50,652 nucleotides of DNA from assembly GCA_030743005.1 (NCBI GenBank), contig JASLTG010000009.1, positions 1 through 50,652 on the forward strand. The letters are read 5' to 3'. This document shows positions 9,032 through 17,376 of this stretch, piece by piece. Source of the DNA: Acidimicrobiales bacterium (GTDB taxonomy: Bacteria > Actinomycetota > Acidimicrobiia > Acidimicrobiales > Poriferisodalaceae). The translations under genes and the position numbers were made by a program. Under the pieces are notes generated by a model, which saw nothing but the letters and a program-made list of their open reading frames with translations, had not been told where the DNA came from and ran no database searches. Every line of letters starts with the position of its first letter. The first letter of the stretch is position 1.

Positions 9032-9601
9032 TCAGTCAGTTTTTCCGGTTAACCAAAGTTGATACCTTCGGGTGTCACTCCAAGCCCCTGTTAATTCGTC
9101 GAATCTTTGGGCAGGTCCAAGCATTAGTGAAATGAGCCCGTCACGTGCTTCTGAGCTAGATACCGAGTTCATGTTCTGTGGAAGGCGGAGCTCTTGGGTG
9201 GGAGGTGCTTCGAATGGTTCTCGAGGGACGATTGCGAGTTCAGGCAGCGTCGCGAGGGCTGAATCACGTATTGCAGGGTCATCTTCATAAAAGATTGGAT
9301 CCTGTATTTGGTGCCACTTGTCAGCGCCCATTACGAGCAAGTCGTAGCCAACGGCGATATCTGCCAATAGTTGAGAGTCTGTTACACGAATTTGGAGCCA
9401 TTCATGTTCTTCGGCTACCTCTTCCAATATTGCTATCCGATGTTCGAACCTAGGAATAGATACGTTCTCTTTACCTAGCGCTACTCGGCTGATCGCCCAC
9501 ACGACCTGGTCTATGTCATATTGGGCCATCACAGCCTCTGAAATAGCTAGATGCGCTACGGTCGGTGGATTGAATGACCCGGGATAGACCGCCGTGGCCA
9601 T
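9032..9601 (-). CDS. Diverged NadD/CoaD-type nucleotidyltransferase
   Basis: A 189-aa protein with the N-terminal signature of the HxGH nucleotidyltransferase superfamily, YPGSFNPPTVAHLAI, the fold of nicotinate-mononucleotide and phosphopantetheine adenylyltransferases. The second half of the usual TxGH motif reads TVAH. The C-terminal ISSTxIR motif that grips the ATP phosphates is reduced to SVSSSEARDGL, so activity or substrate may differ from NadD. It starts one base after the DnaJ-domain gene stops, implying translational coupling. It is probably not the housekeeping NadD, which normally sits with the GTPase Obg and RsfS genes (inference). Confidence 0.65.
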   Translation of the reverse strand: MATAVYPGSFNPPTVAHLAISEAVMAQYDIDQVVWAISRVALGKENVSIPRFEHRIAILEEVAEEHEWLQIRVTDSQLLADIAVGYDLLVMGADKWHQIQDPIFYEDDPAIRDSALATLPELAIVPREPFEAPPTQELRLPQNMNSVSSSEARDGLISLMLGPAQRFDELTGAWSDTRRYQLWLTGKTD

Positions 9602-9602
9602 G

Positions 9603-10310
9603 TCAGATACGTCTGCCTGTCAGCGATCGCAGAGCTCTCGGGTTGCCGCCAAGTTTGATCTCGACATCCCTGTTAATTCCGTGCGCAAGGTTGTCCCACA
9701 TCCGGTCAATCAGTTGAGCGCGGAGGACGTCTTCTTGACGCACGTCATTTTCTGAACAACGACGCAGAAAGGGTATGCAGTAGGCGTTTAGGCCGATTAG
9801 TGCTGATGCTAGACCTAAGTCCAGAGGTGCTGTTCCTGCTTTGCGAGATAGCTGAACTCCCCGTTCTATATCGTGACCGAGGGCCCGGATTATTGGGGCC
9901 GCGAGTTCCTCATATGTTGATCGAGGAATCTGGTGTCGAATAGATAGGGCTTGGGCAGCACTTCTCGCTGCTTCGCCTCCGAGTCTTAATGTTTGGAGTC
10001 TTATTCCCGCAAACCAAGCAGCCTTTCTGTTCAGCTTTTGAGGAGTGGAGAACCGAGGTTGTGTTGGTCGCGGAGATGAAGGATTCTGCAAGGTGCGATC
10101 GTATTCAGCTCGACGACCTGGGTCAGATAAGACGAACCAAGCATCGTTAATCCGACCCATTAAGAGCGAATCACCGGACTGTCTGTCGGGGTGGTGGGCG
10201 AGTGCTAATCGCCGATAGGCACGTTGCAAAGAGTCTTGGGTGCTGCCAATTGGGACCCCTAATTGTTCGTATAGCGAAGGGTTGGCCACCGCGTTCTTGG
10301 GGTCTTCCAT
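9603..10310 (-). CDS. DnaJ-domain protein of unknown partner
   Basis: A 235-aa protein with an N-terminal J domain (residues about 13-75): YEQLGVPIGSTQ, the essential HPD in LALAHHPDRQSGD, then INDAWFVLSDPGRRAEYD. J domains stimulate Hsp70/DnaK ATP hydrolysis. There is no Gly/Phe region and no zinc-finger repeat, so this is not canonical DnaJ. The remaining 150 residues are helical-looking and unrecognised. It sits three bases after selD and one base before the nucleotidyltransferase gene, clearly in an operon. Its client could be another product of this operon, but nothing in the sequence shows it. Confidence 0.8.
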   Translation of the reverse strand: MEDPKNAVANPSLYEQLGVPIGSTQDSLQRAYRRLALAHHPDRQSGDSLLMGRINDAWFVLSDPGRRAEYDRTLQNPSSPRPTQPRFSTPQKLNRKAAWFAGIRLQTLRLGGEAARSAAQALSIRHQIPRSTYEELAAPIIRALGHDIERGVQLSRKAGTAPLDLGLASALIGLNAYCIPFLRRCSENDVRQEDVLRAQLIDRMWDNLAHGINRDVEIKLGGNPRALRSLTGRRI

Positions 10311-10313
10311 AGG

Positions 10314-11372
10314 TCAGCTTCTCAGTGCTATATGCCCAGGGTCTCCTGGCTCCAATGTGCCTATTACTGCAGCGAAGTGGCTTGCTTCTGTTAGTTCTGC
10401 CACGGCATCGACAGCAGCGGAAGCATCACAGGAGAATAAAAGGCCACCTGAGGTTTGAGCATCACAGAGAATGAGGCGGTCAGTAATCGAGCCGCCACTC
10501 AAAAATGGTTCAAGAAAATCTAGGTTTCTTTCAGTACCTCCAGCCACGAATCCACTTTCAACGAGGTCGCTAACGCTGGGTAGAAGTGGTACTGCTGTTG
10601 TTTCGATCGAGGCAGAAAGCCCACTGGCTGAAGCCAGCTCGTAGAGATGGCCAAGGAGACCGAACCCCGTAACGTCGGTGGCTGCTGAGGCTCCTACTCG
10701 ACCCGCAGTTTTGGCCGCCGAGGAGTTGAGGCGAGTCATTTCTCGAATGCCCGCAACATAAACCTCGTTCAAGGAACCGTCTTGTGAAATAGCTTCAGGG
10801 TCGGAACGCTTTAGAGCTGTTGCCAGTAAGCCTGTCCCTATTGGTTTTGTTAGGACTAGAGCCTGGCCTTCTTCACCCCCAGCATTGGTGAGAAGCTTGT
10901 CGGGTGAAACTTCACCCACGACAGACATCCCGTACATTGGTTCAGGCCCATCAACGGTATGGCCGCCGGCTACGACCCAGCTGCCGCTTTCGGCGGCCAT
11001 TTGGCCTCCGATGAGCACATCGCCAAGGATCTCTAAAGCAAGTTCCTCCTTAGGCCAAGCGACCAAATTGAGAGCAAATAGTGGCTCACCTCCCATGGCA
11101 TAAATATCGCTAGCAGCATTAGTTGCCGATATCTGACCCCAGAGTTTTGGATCATCGACTATTGGGGTGAAAAAGTCGGCTGTAGCGACTAGAGCGTTGC
11201 CATCTGAGCGCCGCCACACGGCAGCGTCGTCGCTGTGCTCTGTGCCAACCAAAAGGTCTGGATGACTGGAATTTGGTAAGTGACGCAACACGTGCGCCAG
11301 GTCACTGGGACCGAGCTTGCAAGCTCAACCAGCACCGTGGCTGTATTGGGTCAGTCGAATCAAACTTGTCAC
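10314..11372 (-). CDS. selD: Selenide, water dikinase (SelD), itself a selenoprotein with in-frame UGA at codon 16
   Basis: SelD makes selenophosphate from selenide and ATP, the selenium donor for selenocysteine tRNA. Read conventionally the ORF begins at a GTG at 11291 and lacks the family N-terminus. Continuing upstream in frame through a UGA (11325-11327) gives LIRLTQYSHGAG-U-ACK, aligning with the E. coli catalytic segment TQYSHGAGCGCK. The UGA replaces the catalytic Cys17 and the essential Lys follows three residues later. With the GTG at 11372 the protein is 352 aa, like E. coli SelD (347). Downstream motifs are also intact: DDAAV, TADFFTPIVDDP, ATNAASDIYAMGG, AGGHTVDGPEP, TDVTGFGLLGH, GGTERN and CDAQTSGGLL. 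It starts 23 bases after the nucleoside hydrolase stop. The start codon is the least certain part. Confidence 0.93.
11297..11308 (-). promoter_or_regulatory. Candidate bacterial SECIS hairpin of selD
   Basis: A 4-bp stem CCAG/CTGG closes a TGAC loop beginning 17 nucleotides after the UGA. The loop G falls 22 nucleotides from the UGA, inside the window reported for bacterial SECIS elements. The stem is short and is extended only by a mismatch and wobble pairs, so this is weak evidence on its own. A 14-base palindrome, GAGCTTGCAAGCTC, also begins inside the UGA codon. Confidence 0.4.
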
Positions 11373-11395
11373 GCCACCACGGTAGTACCCAAGCG

Positions 11396-12325
11396 CTAGT
11401 TCGCCGTATATGTCTCCATTGTCTCAAGGAAAATTTGCATTCCCCGATCGCGGTCGATTTCGTAAGCGACTTCACAGTTGAGGGGTTGATCTCCCCACCC
11501 TCGCTGATCGACAACCGTCATTCCTCGTGTGTAAACACCCTCGGTTTCGACGCTTACGTTCCGGGGTTCGAACTCAAATAGTTCTGGGTGAGTTATAGCG
11601 AGAACAGCGCATGGGTCATGTAAAGGAACCCGTTGTCCGCTAGTTCGTTTCTGGTATGACGTGAGATAAAAATCGAAGAGATCGGCGGCAAAACCTGCCA
11701 CTGAGTTATTGATTCTTCGGAGATCTTTGATGGTTTGCTCATCAATGCCGAATTTATGAGTGAGGTTAAGTCCGGCCATTCGGAACGGTTTGAAACCAGC
11801 GCTAAAAACGATCGAGGCAGCATGGGGATCAGCCCACACATTGAATTCGGCTGTGGCGGTCACGTTGCCAGATGTTGCGCTTCCGCCCATGATTGATATG
11901 CCAGCAACGCTGTCCACTATGTCGGGTGCTTGTTGTACCGCTAAAGCAATGTTGGTAAGAGGCCCGATAGGTACTAGCCACACAGCATCGTTGTCGCGAA
12001 CAGTGTCGATTATGAACCGTACAGCCTCTGAGCTTTTGGCAGAGCGTGTGATTTTTGGTCGAGGCGGTCCATCTAAACCTGTTTTGCCGTGGGCCTCTTC
12101 GGCGTGTCTTGGTGGCACTAAGAGGGGTTTTTCGGCGCCTGCGTGGACTTCAACTTCAAGATGAACAAGCTCTGTAAGTAGGAGAGCGTTGTCGGTAGTT
12201 AAATCCAGAGGTGCATTACCCGACACAGTCGTGATTCCTAGAATTTCGGTTAACTGGGCGGCCATCATGATCGCTATAGCGTCATCGTGTCCGGGGTCGC
12301 AGTCGATGATGATTTTGGGTTTCAT
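11396..12325 (-). CDS. Inosine-uridine preferring nucleoside hydrolase family protein
   Basis: A 309-aa protein of the calcium-dependent ribonucleoside hydrolase family, which cleaves the N-glycosidic bond of purine or pyrimidine nucleosides to give ribose and base. The calcium-binding signature DCDPGHDDA is at residues 8-16, WLVPIGPLTNIALA is near 117, a TAEFNVWADPHAA segment near 160, and the C-terminal PLHDPCAVLA calcium and substrate motif near 240. Full length for the family (about 310-340). The start overlaps the stop of the DinB-like gene as ATGA, so the two are translationally coupled. It may serve nucleoside salvage; specificity is not evident. Confidence 0.88.
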   Translation of the reverse strand: MKPKIIIDCDPGHDDAIAIMMAAQLTEILGITTVSGNAPLDLTTDNALLLTELVHLEVEVHAGAEKPLLVPPRHAEEAHGKTGLDGPPRPKITRSAKSSEAVRFIIDTVRDNDAVWLVPIGPLTNIALAVQQAPDIVDSVAGISIMGGSATSGNVTATAEFNVWADPHAASIVFSAGFKPFRMAGLNLTHKFGIDEQTIKDLRRINNSVAGFAADLFDFYLTSYQKRTSGQRVPLHDPCAVLAITHPELFEFEPRNVSVETEGVYTRGMTVVDQRGWGDQPLNCEVAYEIDRDRGMQIFLETMETYTAN

Positions 12326-13038
12326 AGTCGTGTCATCCCTGGTCCATTGTCATCTGTATCTCCCCAGTAATGGGGAAGTCTTAGATATCCGACTCTTGGT
12401 AGTTCGATAGCAGTCGGTAGTCCCTGATGGAGTTTGAGTCGCTGGATAGAGCGAACATGGCTCAACATCTCGTAGTACACCATCCAGAGGGAGCCTTCAA
12501 GATCGTAGGTTATATGGCTGCTTTCTTGGTCATCACTGCGTGTTCCTCTGGGGAGGGTGGTGACGACGTACTTCCAGAACTCTGTGCCTCTGACAGTTCG
12601 CGTTTCTGACCGCAGTAGGTCTATTGGTTGATCCTCGACCAGCGTCGTCAACCAATCTATTCCCAAACGAAGTTGGCTCAGAATGTCGGGTATTTGCCAA
12701 AATAAGTTCGTATCGAGTATCCGGTCCCATTTGTTGTTAGGGCCCATCTGATGTTCGGTCCAGTTGATTGGGTGAGGGATGTCACCATTAGGCCAGAGAA
12801 GGTGGCCTGCTCGTCTCTTAGTGAACACAAGAGCATCCCACGCAATATGGGAGACCTGAGTTCTACACGACCACCACATCCATTCTTTTTCGGGTGCGGT
12901 GTCGTGAAAATCCAGTTGGTCGTCCGACAGGCCTGCTATTTCGGCTTCCACCCAGTCGACGATGTGGGGATACCACGGCATAGCCCCTGACTCCGAAGAA
13001 GTAGGCATCTCGAGAATGTTGGGGTCCGTTAGAGCCAT
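12322..13038 (-). CDS. DinB/YfiT-like four-helix protein
   Basis: A 238-aa protein resembling the DinB/YfiT superfamily, which includes mycothiol- and bacillithiol-dependent transferases and maleylpyruvate isomerase. Seen are a helical pattern, AEIAGLSDDQLDFHD near the start and histidines in CRTQVSHIAWDALVFTKR and YEMLSHVRSIQRLKLHQGL. The two SH(I/V) histidines and the earlier FHD would suit the three-His metal site of the family. The C-terminal YLRLPHYWGDTDDNGPG tail is unusual for the family. TAGCTT lies six bases before the ATG, suggesting a leaderless start inside the gcv run. Function unknown; the family assignment is moderate. Confidence 0.55.
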   Translation of the reverse strand: MALTDPNILEMPTSSESGAMPWYPHIVDWVEAEIAGLSDDQLDFHDTAPEKEWMWWSCRTQVSHIAWDALVFTKRRAGHLLWPNGDIPHPINWTEHQMGPNNKWDRILDTNLFWQIPDILSQLRLGIDWLTTLVEDQPIDLLRSETRTVRGTEFWKYVVTTLPRGTRSDDQESSHITYDLEGSLWMVYYEMLSHVRSIQRLKLHQGLPTAIELPRVGYLRLPHYWGDTDDNGPGMTRL

Positions 13039-13044
13039 GTGACG

Positions 13045-13050
13045 AAGCTA
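13045..13050 (-). promoter_or_regulatory. Candidate internal leaderless promoter -10 box
   Basis: TAGCTT is six bases upstream of the ATG at 13038, in the 37-base gap after gcvP. If real it lets the DinB-like gene, nucleoside hydrolase, selD and the following genes be transcribed independently of the glycine riboswitch. Inferred from spacing only. Confidence 0.35.
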
Positions 13051-13075
13051 GTCGTGCTCCTTGGATAGTTGCTGT

Positions 13076-15931
13076 TTAGCTCGGGAGATCTTCGAAGGAA
13101 CGTGGACTTGGACAGTTGCATACGAGGTTCCTGTCGCCGTGAGCGCCATCAATTCTGCTTACAGGCGGCCAGTACTTGTCTGCAGCGCTTGAAGGAAGCG
13201 GGAAGGCTGCTTCTTGTCGTGTGTACGGATGACGCCAATCGTCTTGCAGTAGGTCTTCAGCTGGATGGGGTGCGTTTACGAGAGGATTGTCATCAGCGGG
13301 CCATTCACCGGATTCGATTCGTGCAATTTCTTGTCTGATTTGAATCATGGCATCGCAAAAGCGGTCGATCTCTTGTTTTGACTCACTTTCGGTTGGCTCA
13401 ACCATCAATGTGCCCGGCACTGGGAAAGACATTGTCGGCGCATGAAAACCGTAGTCAATAAGCCTTTTAGCTATGTCTTCAACCGTGACAACCTCTGATA
13501 GCTGTCTCAGATCCAAGATGCATTCATGGGCTACTAATCCATTTTGTCCCCGGTAGAGAACCGGGTAGCTGTCGTCCAACCGCAGTGCGATGTAGTTGGC
13601 ATTTACAATCGCGACTGCCGTGGCACGCGTTAAACCTTCGGCTCCCATCATCGCTATATACATCCAGGGAATAGGGAGGATTCCTGCAGACCCCCATGGG
13701 GCTGCAGCTATGGCTCCGCTTCCAGTTGCCGGTCCAGCCTCGGGGACCAGCGGGTGATTAGGTAGGAATGGGGCTAAATGTTCTCTTACCGCGACCGGAC
13801 CTATGCCCGGGCCTCCGCCTCCGTGAGGGATGCAGAAGGTTTTGTGAAGGTTGAGGTGGCTTACATCAGCTCCGAACTGTCCTGGTGCGGCGAGTCCGAC
13901 TAGGGCATTTAAGTTTGCTCCGTCAACGTAGACCTGGCCGCCAGCTTTGTGGATTGTTCGACAGATCTGGACGATCCCTTCTTCGAATACCCCATGTGTT
14001 GATGGGTATGTAACCATTATCCCGGCAAGAACATCTTCATGTTCAGCAACTTTCGCTTCCAGGTCGTTGAGGTCAATATCGCCGTCATGGTCGCATTCGA
14101 CAACGATGACTTTCAGTCCTGCCATAATCGCTGAAGCAGCATTAGTCCCATGGGCTGATGAAGGAATGAGGCACACATTTCGTTGGTCTTCCCCTCTGGA
14201 TTCGTGATAACGCTTAATGGCTAAAAGGCCAGCGAACTCTCCTTGCGAACCAGCATTAGGTTGTAAAGAAATTTGGTCGTATCCAGTGCACGCGAGCAGC
14301 CAGTTGCTTAGCTCTTCAATCAGTTCCATGTAACCCCTTGCTTGGTCCAGAGGCGCGAATGGATGGATGTCAGCGAACTCTGGCCAAGTAATCGGTTCCA
14401 TTTCACTCGTGGCATTGAGCTTCATTGTGCAACTACCGAGAGGAATCATGCTGCGATCCAAAGCTATGTCCTTGTCAGCCAGTCGGCGGATGTATCTGAG
14501 CATCTCGGTCTCTGAGCGGTAGGTATTAAAAACTGGGTGATCTAGATAACTAGAGGAGCGGCTCAGATATTGAGGTATTCCGGTGAGAGTGCTTGAAGCT
14601 TGTGAGCTTTTGTTGTCGTTTAAGAATGCCCGTCCTAACTGCTCAAGGATCTCCGCATCGCAGGTTTCATCGAAGGTAACGGCGACGGTGTCAGAGTCGA
14701 CGACCCGAATATTTATTCCCTCGACCAGGGCGCGTTGCGTAATTTCTGCTGCCCTACCTGGAACCTGAATAGTGAGCGTGTCGAAAAACGTTTGGTTGGA
14801 AAGAACAAACCCAGCAGATTCGAGTTTCGTAGCGAGGGTTGCGGTGAGGCTGTGAATGCGTTGAGCGACCTTCTTGAGGCCATCGGGACCATGGTAAACG
14901 GCGTACATAGATGCGATTACTGCAAGTAAAACCTGAGCTGTGCATATATTGCTCGTGGCTTTTTCGCGGCGGATATGTTGCTCGCGAGTTTGGAGTGCTA
15001 ACCGTGTTGCGGGACGACCTCCACTGTCGACCGACACACCAACTAATCGCCCGGGGAGAGCTCGTTTGTGGTCTTCTCGTGCTGCAAGGTAGCCAGCGTG
15101 AGGACCTCCAAAGCCAAGTGGAACTCCCAAACGTTGTGAAGTTCCTACGACTAGATCAGCCCCTAATTCTCCCGGCGGGGTCAAGAGGCAGAGCGCTAAG
15201 AGGTCAGAAGCGACACAAAGAATCCCATCGTTTCCGTGGATCGTTTCCGCGATGTGGCTGATGTCGCGAATGTCACCTGAACAGCCTGGGTATTGGACCA
15301 GAACCCCGTAACAATCAGCAGCATCGAGGTCTTGCCAGGCATCACCGACCTCTATGTTGATGCCTAACGCTTCGGCGCGAGTCCGGACCACATCGATGGT
15401 TTGTGGATAGCAGTCCGAGTCAACGAAGAATTTTGTCCCAGTAGTTTTTGTCAGCCGCCTGGCCATGGTCATCGCCTCAGCTGCAGCGGTGCTTTCATCA
15501 AGCAAAGAACTATTGGATATCTCCATCCCGGTAAGGTCGCAAACCAGTGTTTGGTAGTTGAGAAGAGCTTCCAGTCTGCCCTGACTTATTTCTGGTTGAT
15601 AGGGCGTGTAAGCGGTGTACCAACCAGGGTTCTCGAGAACTCGGCGCACCACCACGGCAGGCGTCACTGTGTTGTGGTAACCCAGCCCTATCAATGATTT
15701 CATAGGTCGGTTCAAATTCGCTATCTGCTGAATTTGGGCAATGGCATCAACCTCAGTGAGGGGATTTGGAAGCTTAAGCGGTTGGTCTGTGCGGATTGCT
15801 GCCGGGACAACGGCGGTACACAGTTCTTCGAGGCTGGGGTAACCAATAGCGGAGAGCATCGAAGCTATTTCGTCCTCGCTTGGGCCTAGGTGGCGGGCGA
15901 GAAAATCAGGTTGAGGGTCAAGTTCTTGCAT
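13076..15931 (-). CDS. gcvP: Glycine dehydrogenase (decarboxylating), single-chain P protein
   Basis: A 951-aa PLP enzyme that decarboxylates glycine and loads the aminomethyl group on the lipoyl H protein. The N-terminal [17 protein letters not shown] motif and the catalytic domain [18 protein letters not shown], whose lysine (about residue 695) binds PLP, show it is the fused alpha-2 form rather than separate GcvPA and GcvPB. Full length for the family (about 950). It follows gcvT by nine bases and is controlled through the tandem glycine riboswitch upstream of gcvT. No gcvH lies in the window, although gcvT-gcvH-gcvP is the common order, so the H protein must be encoded elsewhere. Confidence 0.95.
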   Translation of the reverse strand: MQELDPQPDFLARHLGPSEDEIASMLSAIGYPSLEELCTAVVPAAIRTDQPLKLPNPLTEVDAIAQIQQIANLNRPMKSLIGLGYHNTVTPAVVVRRVLENPGWYTAYTPYQPEISQGRLEALLNYQTLVCDLTGMEISNSSLLDESTAAAEAMTMARRLTKTTGTKFFVDSDCYPQTIDVVRTRAEALGINIEVGDAWQDLDAADCYGVLVQYPGCSGDIRDISHIAETIHGNDGILCVASDLLALCLLTPPGELGADLVVGTSQRLGVPLGFGGPHAGYLAAREDHKRALPGRLVGVSVDSGGRPATRLALQTREQHIRREKATSNICTAQVLLAVIASMYAVYHGPDGLKKVAQRIHSLTATLATKLESAGFVLSNQTFFDTLTIQVPGRAAEITQRALVEGINIRVVDSDTVAVTFDETCDAEILEQLGRAFLNDNKSSQASSTLTGIPQYLSRSSSYLDHPVFNTYRSETEMLRYIRRLADKDIALDRSMIPLGSCTMKLNATSEMEPITWPEFADIHPFAPLDQARGYMELIEELSNWLLACTGYDQISLQPNAGSQGEFAGLLAIKRYHESRGEDQRNVCLIPSSAHGTNAASAIMAGLKVIVVECDHDGDIDLNDLEAKVAEHEDVLAGIMVTYPSTHGVFEEGIVQICRTIHKAGGQVYVDGANLNALVGLAAPGQFGADVSHLNLHKTFCIPHGGGGPGIGPVAVREHLAPFLPNHPLVPEAGPATGSGAIAAAPWGSAGILPIPWMYIAMMGAEGLTRATAVAIVNANYIALRLDDSYPVLYRGQNGLVAHECILDLRQLSEVVTVEDIAKRLIDYGFHAPTMSFPVPGTLMVEPTESESKQEIDRFCDAMIQIRQEIARIESGEWPADDNPLVNAPHPAEDLLQDDWRHPYTRQEAAFPLPSSAADKYWPPVSRIDGAHGDRNLVCNCPSPRSFEDLPS

Positions 15932-15940
15932 ATGGGAGTC

Positions 15941-17074
15941 TCAGTTCCGGCTGTAGTTGTGAGGAACGAATGGCAAAGTACTGATTTGGCATGGGACCTC
16001 TTTGCCGCGTACCTCAGCGAGCAAAGTGCTTTTGGAGTCCGAAATGATTGGATCGACATACCCCATGGCAACCGGTCGATCACAGGTGGGTCCGAAACCT
16101 CCGCTAGTGACAACTCCCACTTCTAGGCCTTCGTCAGTTCGCAGCGTTGCACCTTCTCGGATTGGCCGCTTAGTTAAAGAGGAAATTCCTACGCGAGTTC
16201 GGTGAGTACCACCTGAGAATTGAGCCAATATGACCTCAGATCCTGCAAAGGTAGGCTCGTCGCGTCGTCGTCGGGGTATCGTCCAGCCAAGACGAGCCTC
16301 AACTGGAGTAATCGTTTCGTCCAGTTCGTGGCCGTAAAGACATAACCCGGCTTCAAGCCGCAGGCTGTCCCTTGCCCCTAGCCCACATGGGCTGACGGCC
16401 TCATCAAGAAGGAGCGTTTCTGCGAGCTTTAGAGCGTCCTCAGCGGGAACGATTAGTTCGAAGCCGTCTTCTCCGGTATAGCCGCTGCGGCTGATGACGC
16501 AGTCGACTCCGTCAAGTGAGAATTGGCCCGAAGTCATGAAGGTCAGATCTGTGATTCGTGAATCGAAGCCTGACAGAACTGTCGCCGCTTTTGGCCCTTG
16601 GAGCGCTACTTGGGCGAGGTCCTCTCGGATATCGATGTTCGCGAAGTCGCTAAGAGCTGTTTGGATGCAGAGAAGATCACTCTCTACTCGCGAGGCGTTT
16701 AAGACCAAACGTAGTTGGGTGTCACTTCGAGTGACGATGAGATCATCGATAACGCCCCCTTGGTTATTAGTTAAGAGCGCGTACCGAAGGTGACTGACTT
16801 CGAGGTCCTGAATGGAAGCGGGCGTTACAAGTTCCAGCGAATCGATGACTGTAGGTAAAGAGATACCTGGTTTAGGAACGAGATCAACGATTCCCATATG
16901 GCTTACATCAAAGAGCCCTGCTGAGGAACGCGTAGCTGAATGTTCGCTGATAATGCCCTCGAAACTGAGAGGTAATTCAAAACCGGCGAAGGGGGCAAAT
17001 TTCGCTCCGCGGTCGCAGTGTAGAGAATGTAGGGGTGACTGTTTGGTTGTCTGAGTTTCGGAAGGTTCACTCAT
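15941..17074 (-). CDS. gcvT: Aminomethyltransferase, glycine cleavage T protein
   Basis: A 377-aa tetrahydrofolate-dependent enzyme that takes the aminomethyl group from H protein, releasing ammonia and forming methylene-THF. Motifs include LHCDRGAKFAPFAGFELPL near the start, FDVSHMGIVDL, GGVIDDLIVTR, SRSGYTGEDGFEL with the folate-site aspartate/glutamate region, LGARDSLRLEAGLCLYGHELDE, and the C-terminal GFGPTCDRPVAMGYVD. Length is normal. The ATG at 17074 follows the riboswitch by about 30 bases with only a weak ribosome site (AATGAG), which would suit control at the level of translation or termination by the riboswitch. First gene of the glycine-responsive run. Confidence 0.94.
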   Translation of the reverse strand: MSEPSETQTTKQSPLHSLHCDRGAKFAPFAGFELPLSFEGIISEHSATRSSAGLFDVSHMGIVDLVPKPGISLPTVIDSLELVTPASIQDLEVSHLRYALLTNNQGGVIDDLIVTRSDTQLRLVLNASRVESDLLCIQTALSDFANIDIREDLAQVALQGPKAATVLSGFDSRITDLTFMTSGQFSLDGVDCVISRSGYTGEDGFELIVPAEDALKLAETLLLDEAVSPCGLGARDSLRLEAGLCLYGHELDETITPVEARLGWTIPRRRRDEPTFAGSEVILAQFSGGTHRTRVGISSLTKRPIREGATLRTDEGLEVGVVTSGGFGPTCDRPVAMGYVDPIISDSKSTLLAEVRGKEVPCQISTLPFVPHNYSRN

Positions 17075-17103
17075 AGCTCATTGCCCGCGTCAAGTTCGAC
17101 GCC

Positions 17104-17296
17104 CCGCGCTGTCGTGGAACCTGAGAGATTGGCCGCTTTTACGCAGTTTTCCCCTTCGGTGGAGCTAGCCGAAGCCAACTCTCTTTCCAGCGTTGCTTCT
17201 TCCCTGCGGTCCGGAGGCCTGAGAGTTTCCCGGGGCGGTTGCTCCTTCGGCGCCGATCAACCGTAATAACTGTTGATCGGACTCTCCCACTGGGCG
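17104..17296 (-). promoter_or_regulatory. Tandem glycine riboswitch upstream of gcvT
   Basis: Two glycine aptamers are readable on the minus strand. The first (about 17296 to 17205) has GGGAGAGTCC, then GCGCCGAAGGAGCAA, then AAACTCTCAGGCCTCCGGAC. The second (about 17191 to 17104) has AAAGAGAGTTGGC, then CACCGAAGGGGAAAA, then AATCTCTCAGGTTCCACGAC. A linker of roughly 13 bases separates them. These are the hallmark blocks of the family, which usually activates gcv genes when glycine binds. The 302 bases between gcvT and the ArsC-like gene are mostly this element; about 80 bases on its upstream side hold nothing I recognise. Confidence 0.93.
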
Positions 17297-17376
17297 TTGG
17301 CAGCACTCGCCATCTTAATCACGGCGGACTTCCGAGGGTGTGATCGCTTGTTGGTCAGGCAATACGTTGACAACAA

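Noticed and set aside
11325..11327. The UGA in selD as a frameshift, premature stop or sequencing error
   Set aside because: The flanking codons align with SelD on both sides in one frame, and the UGA falls exactly on the catalytic Cys/Sec column, so selenocysteine is the simpler reading.
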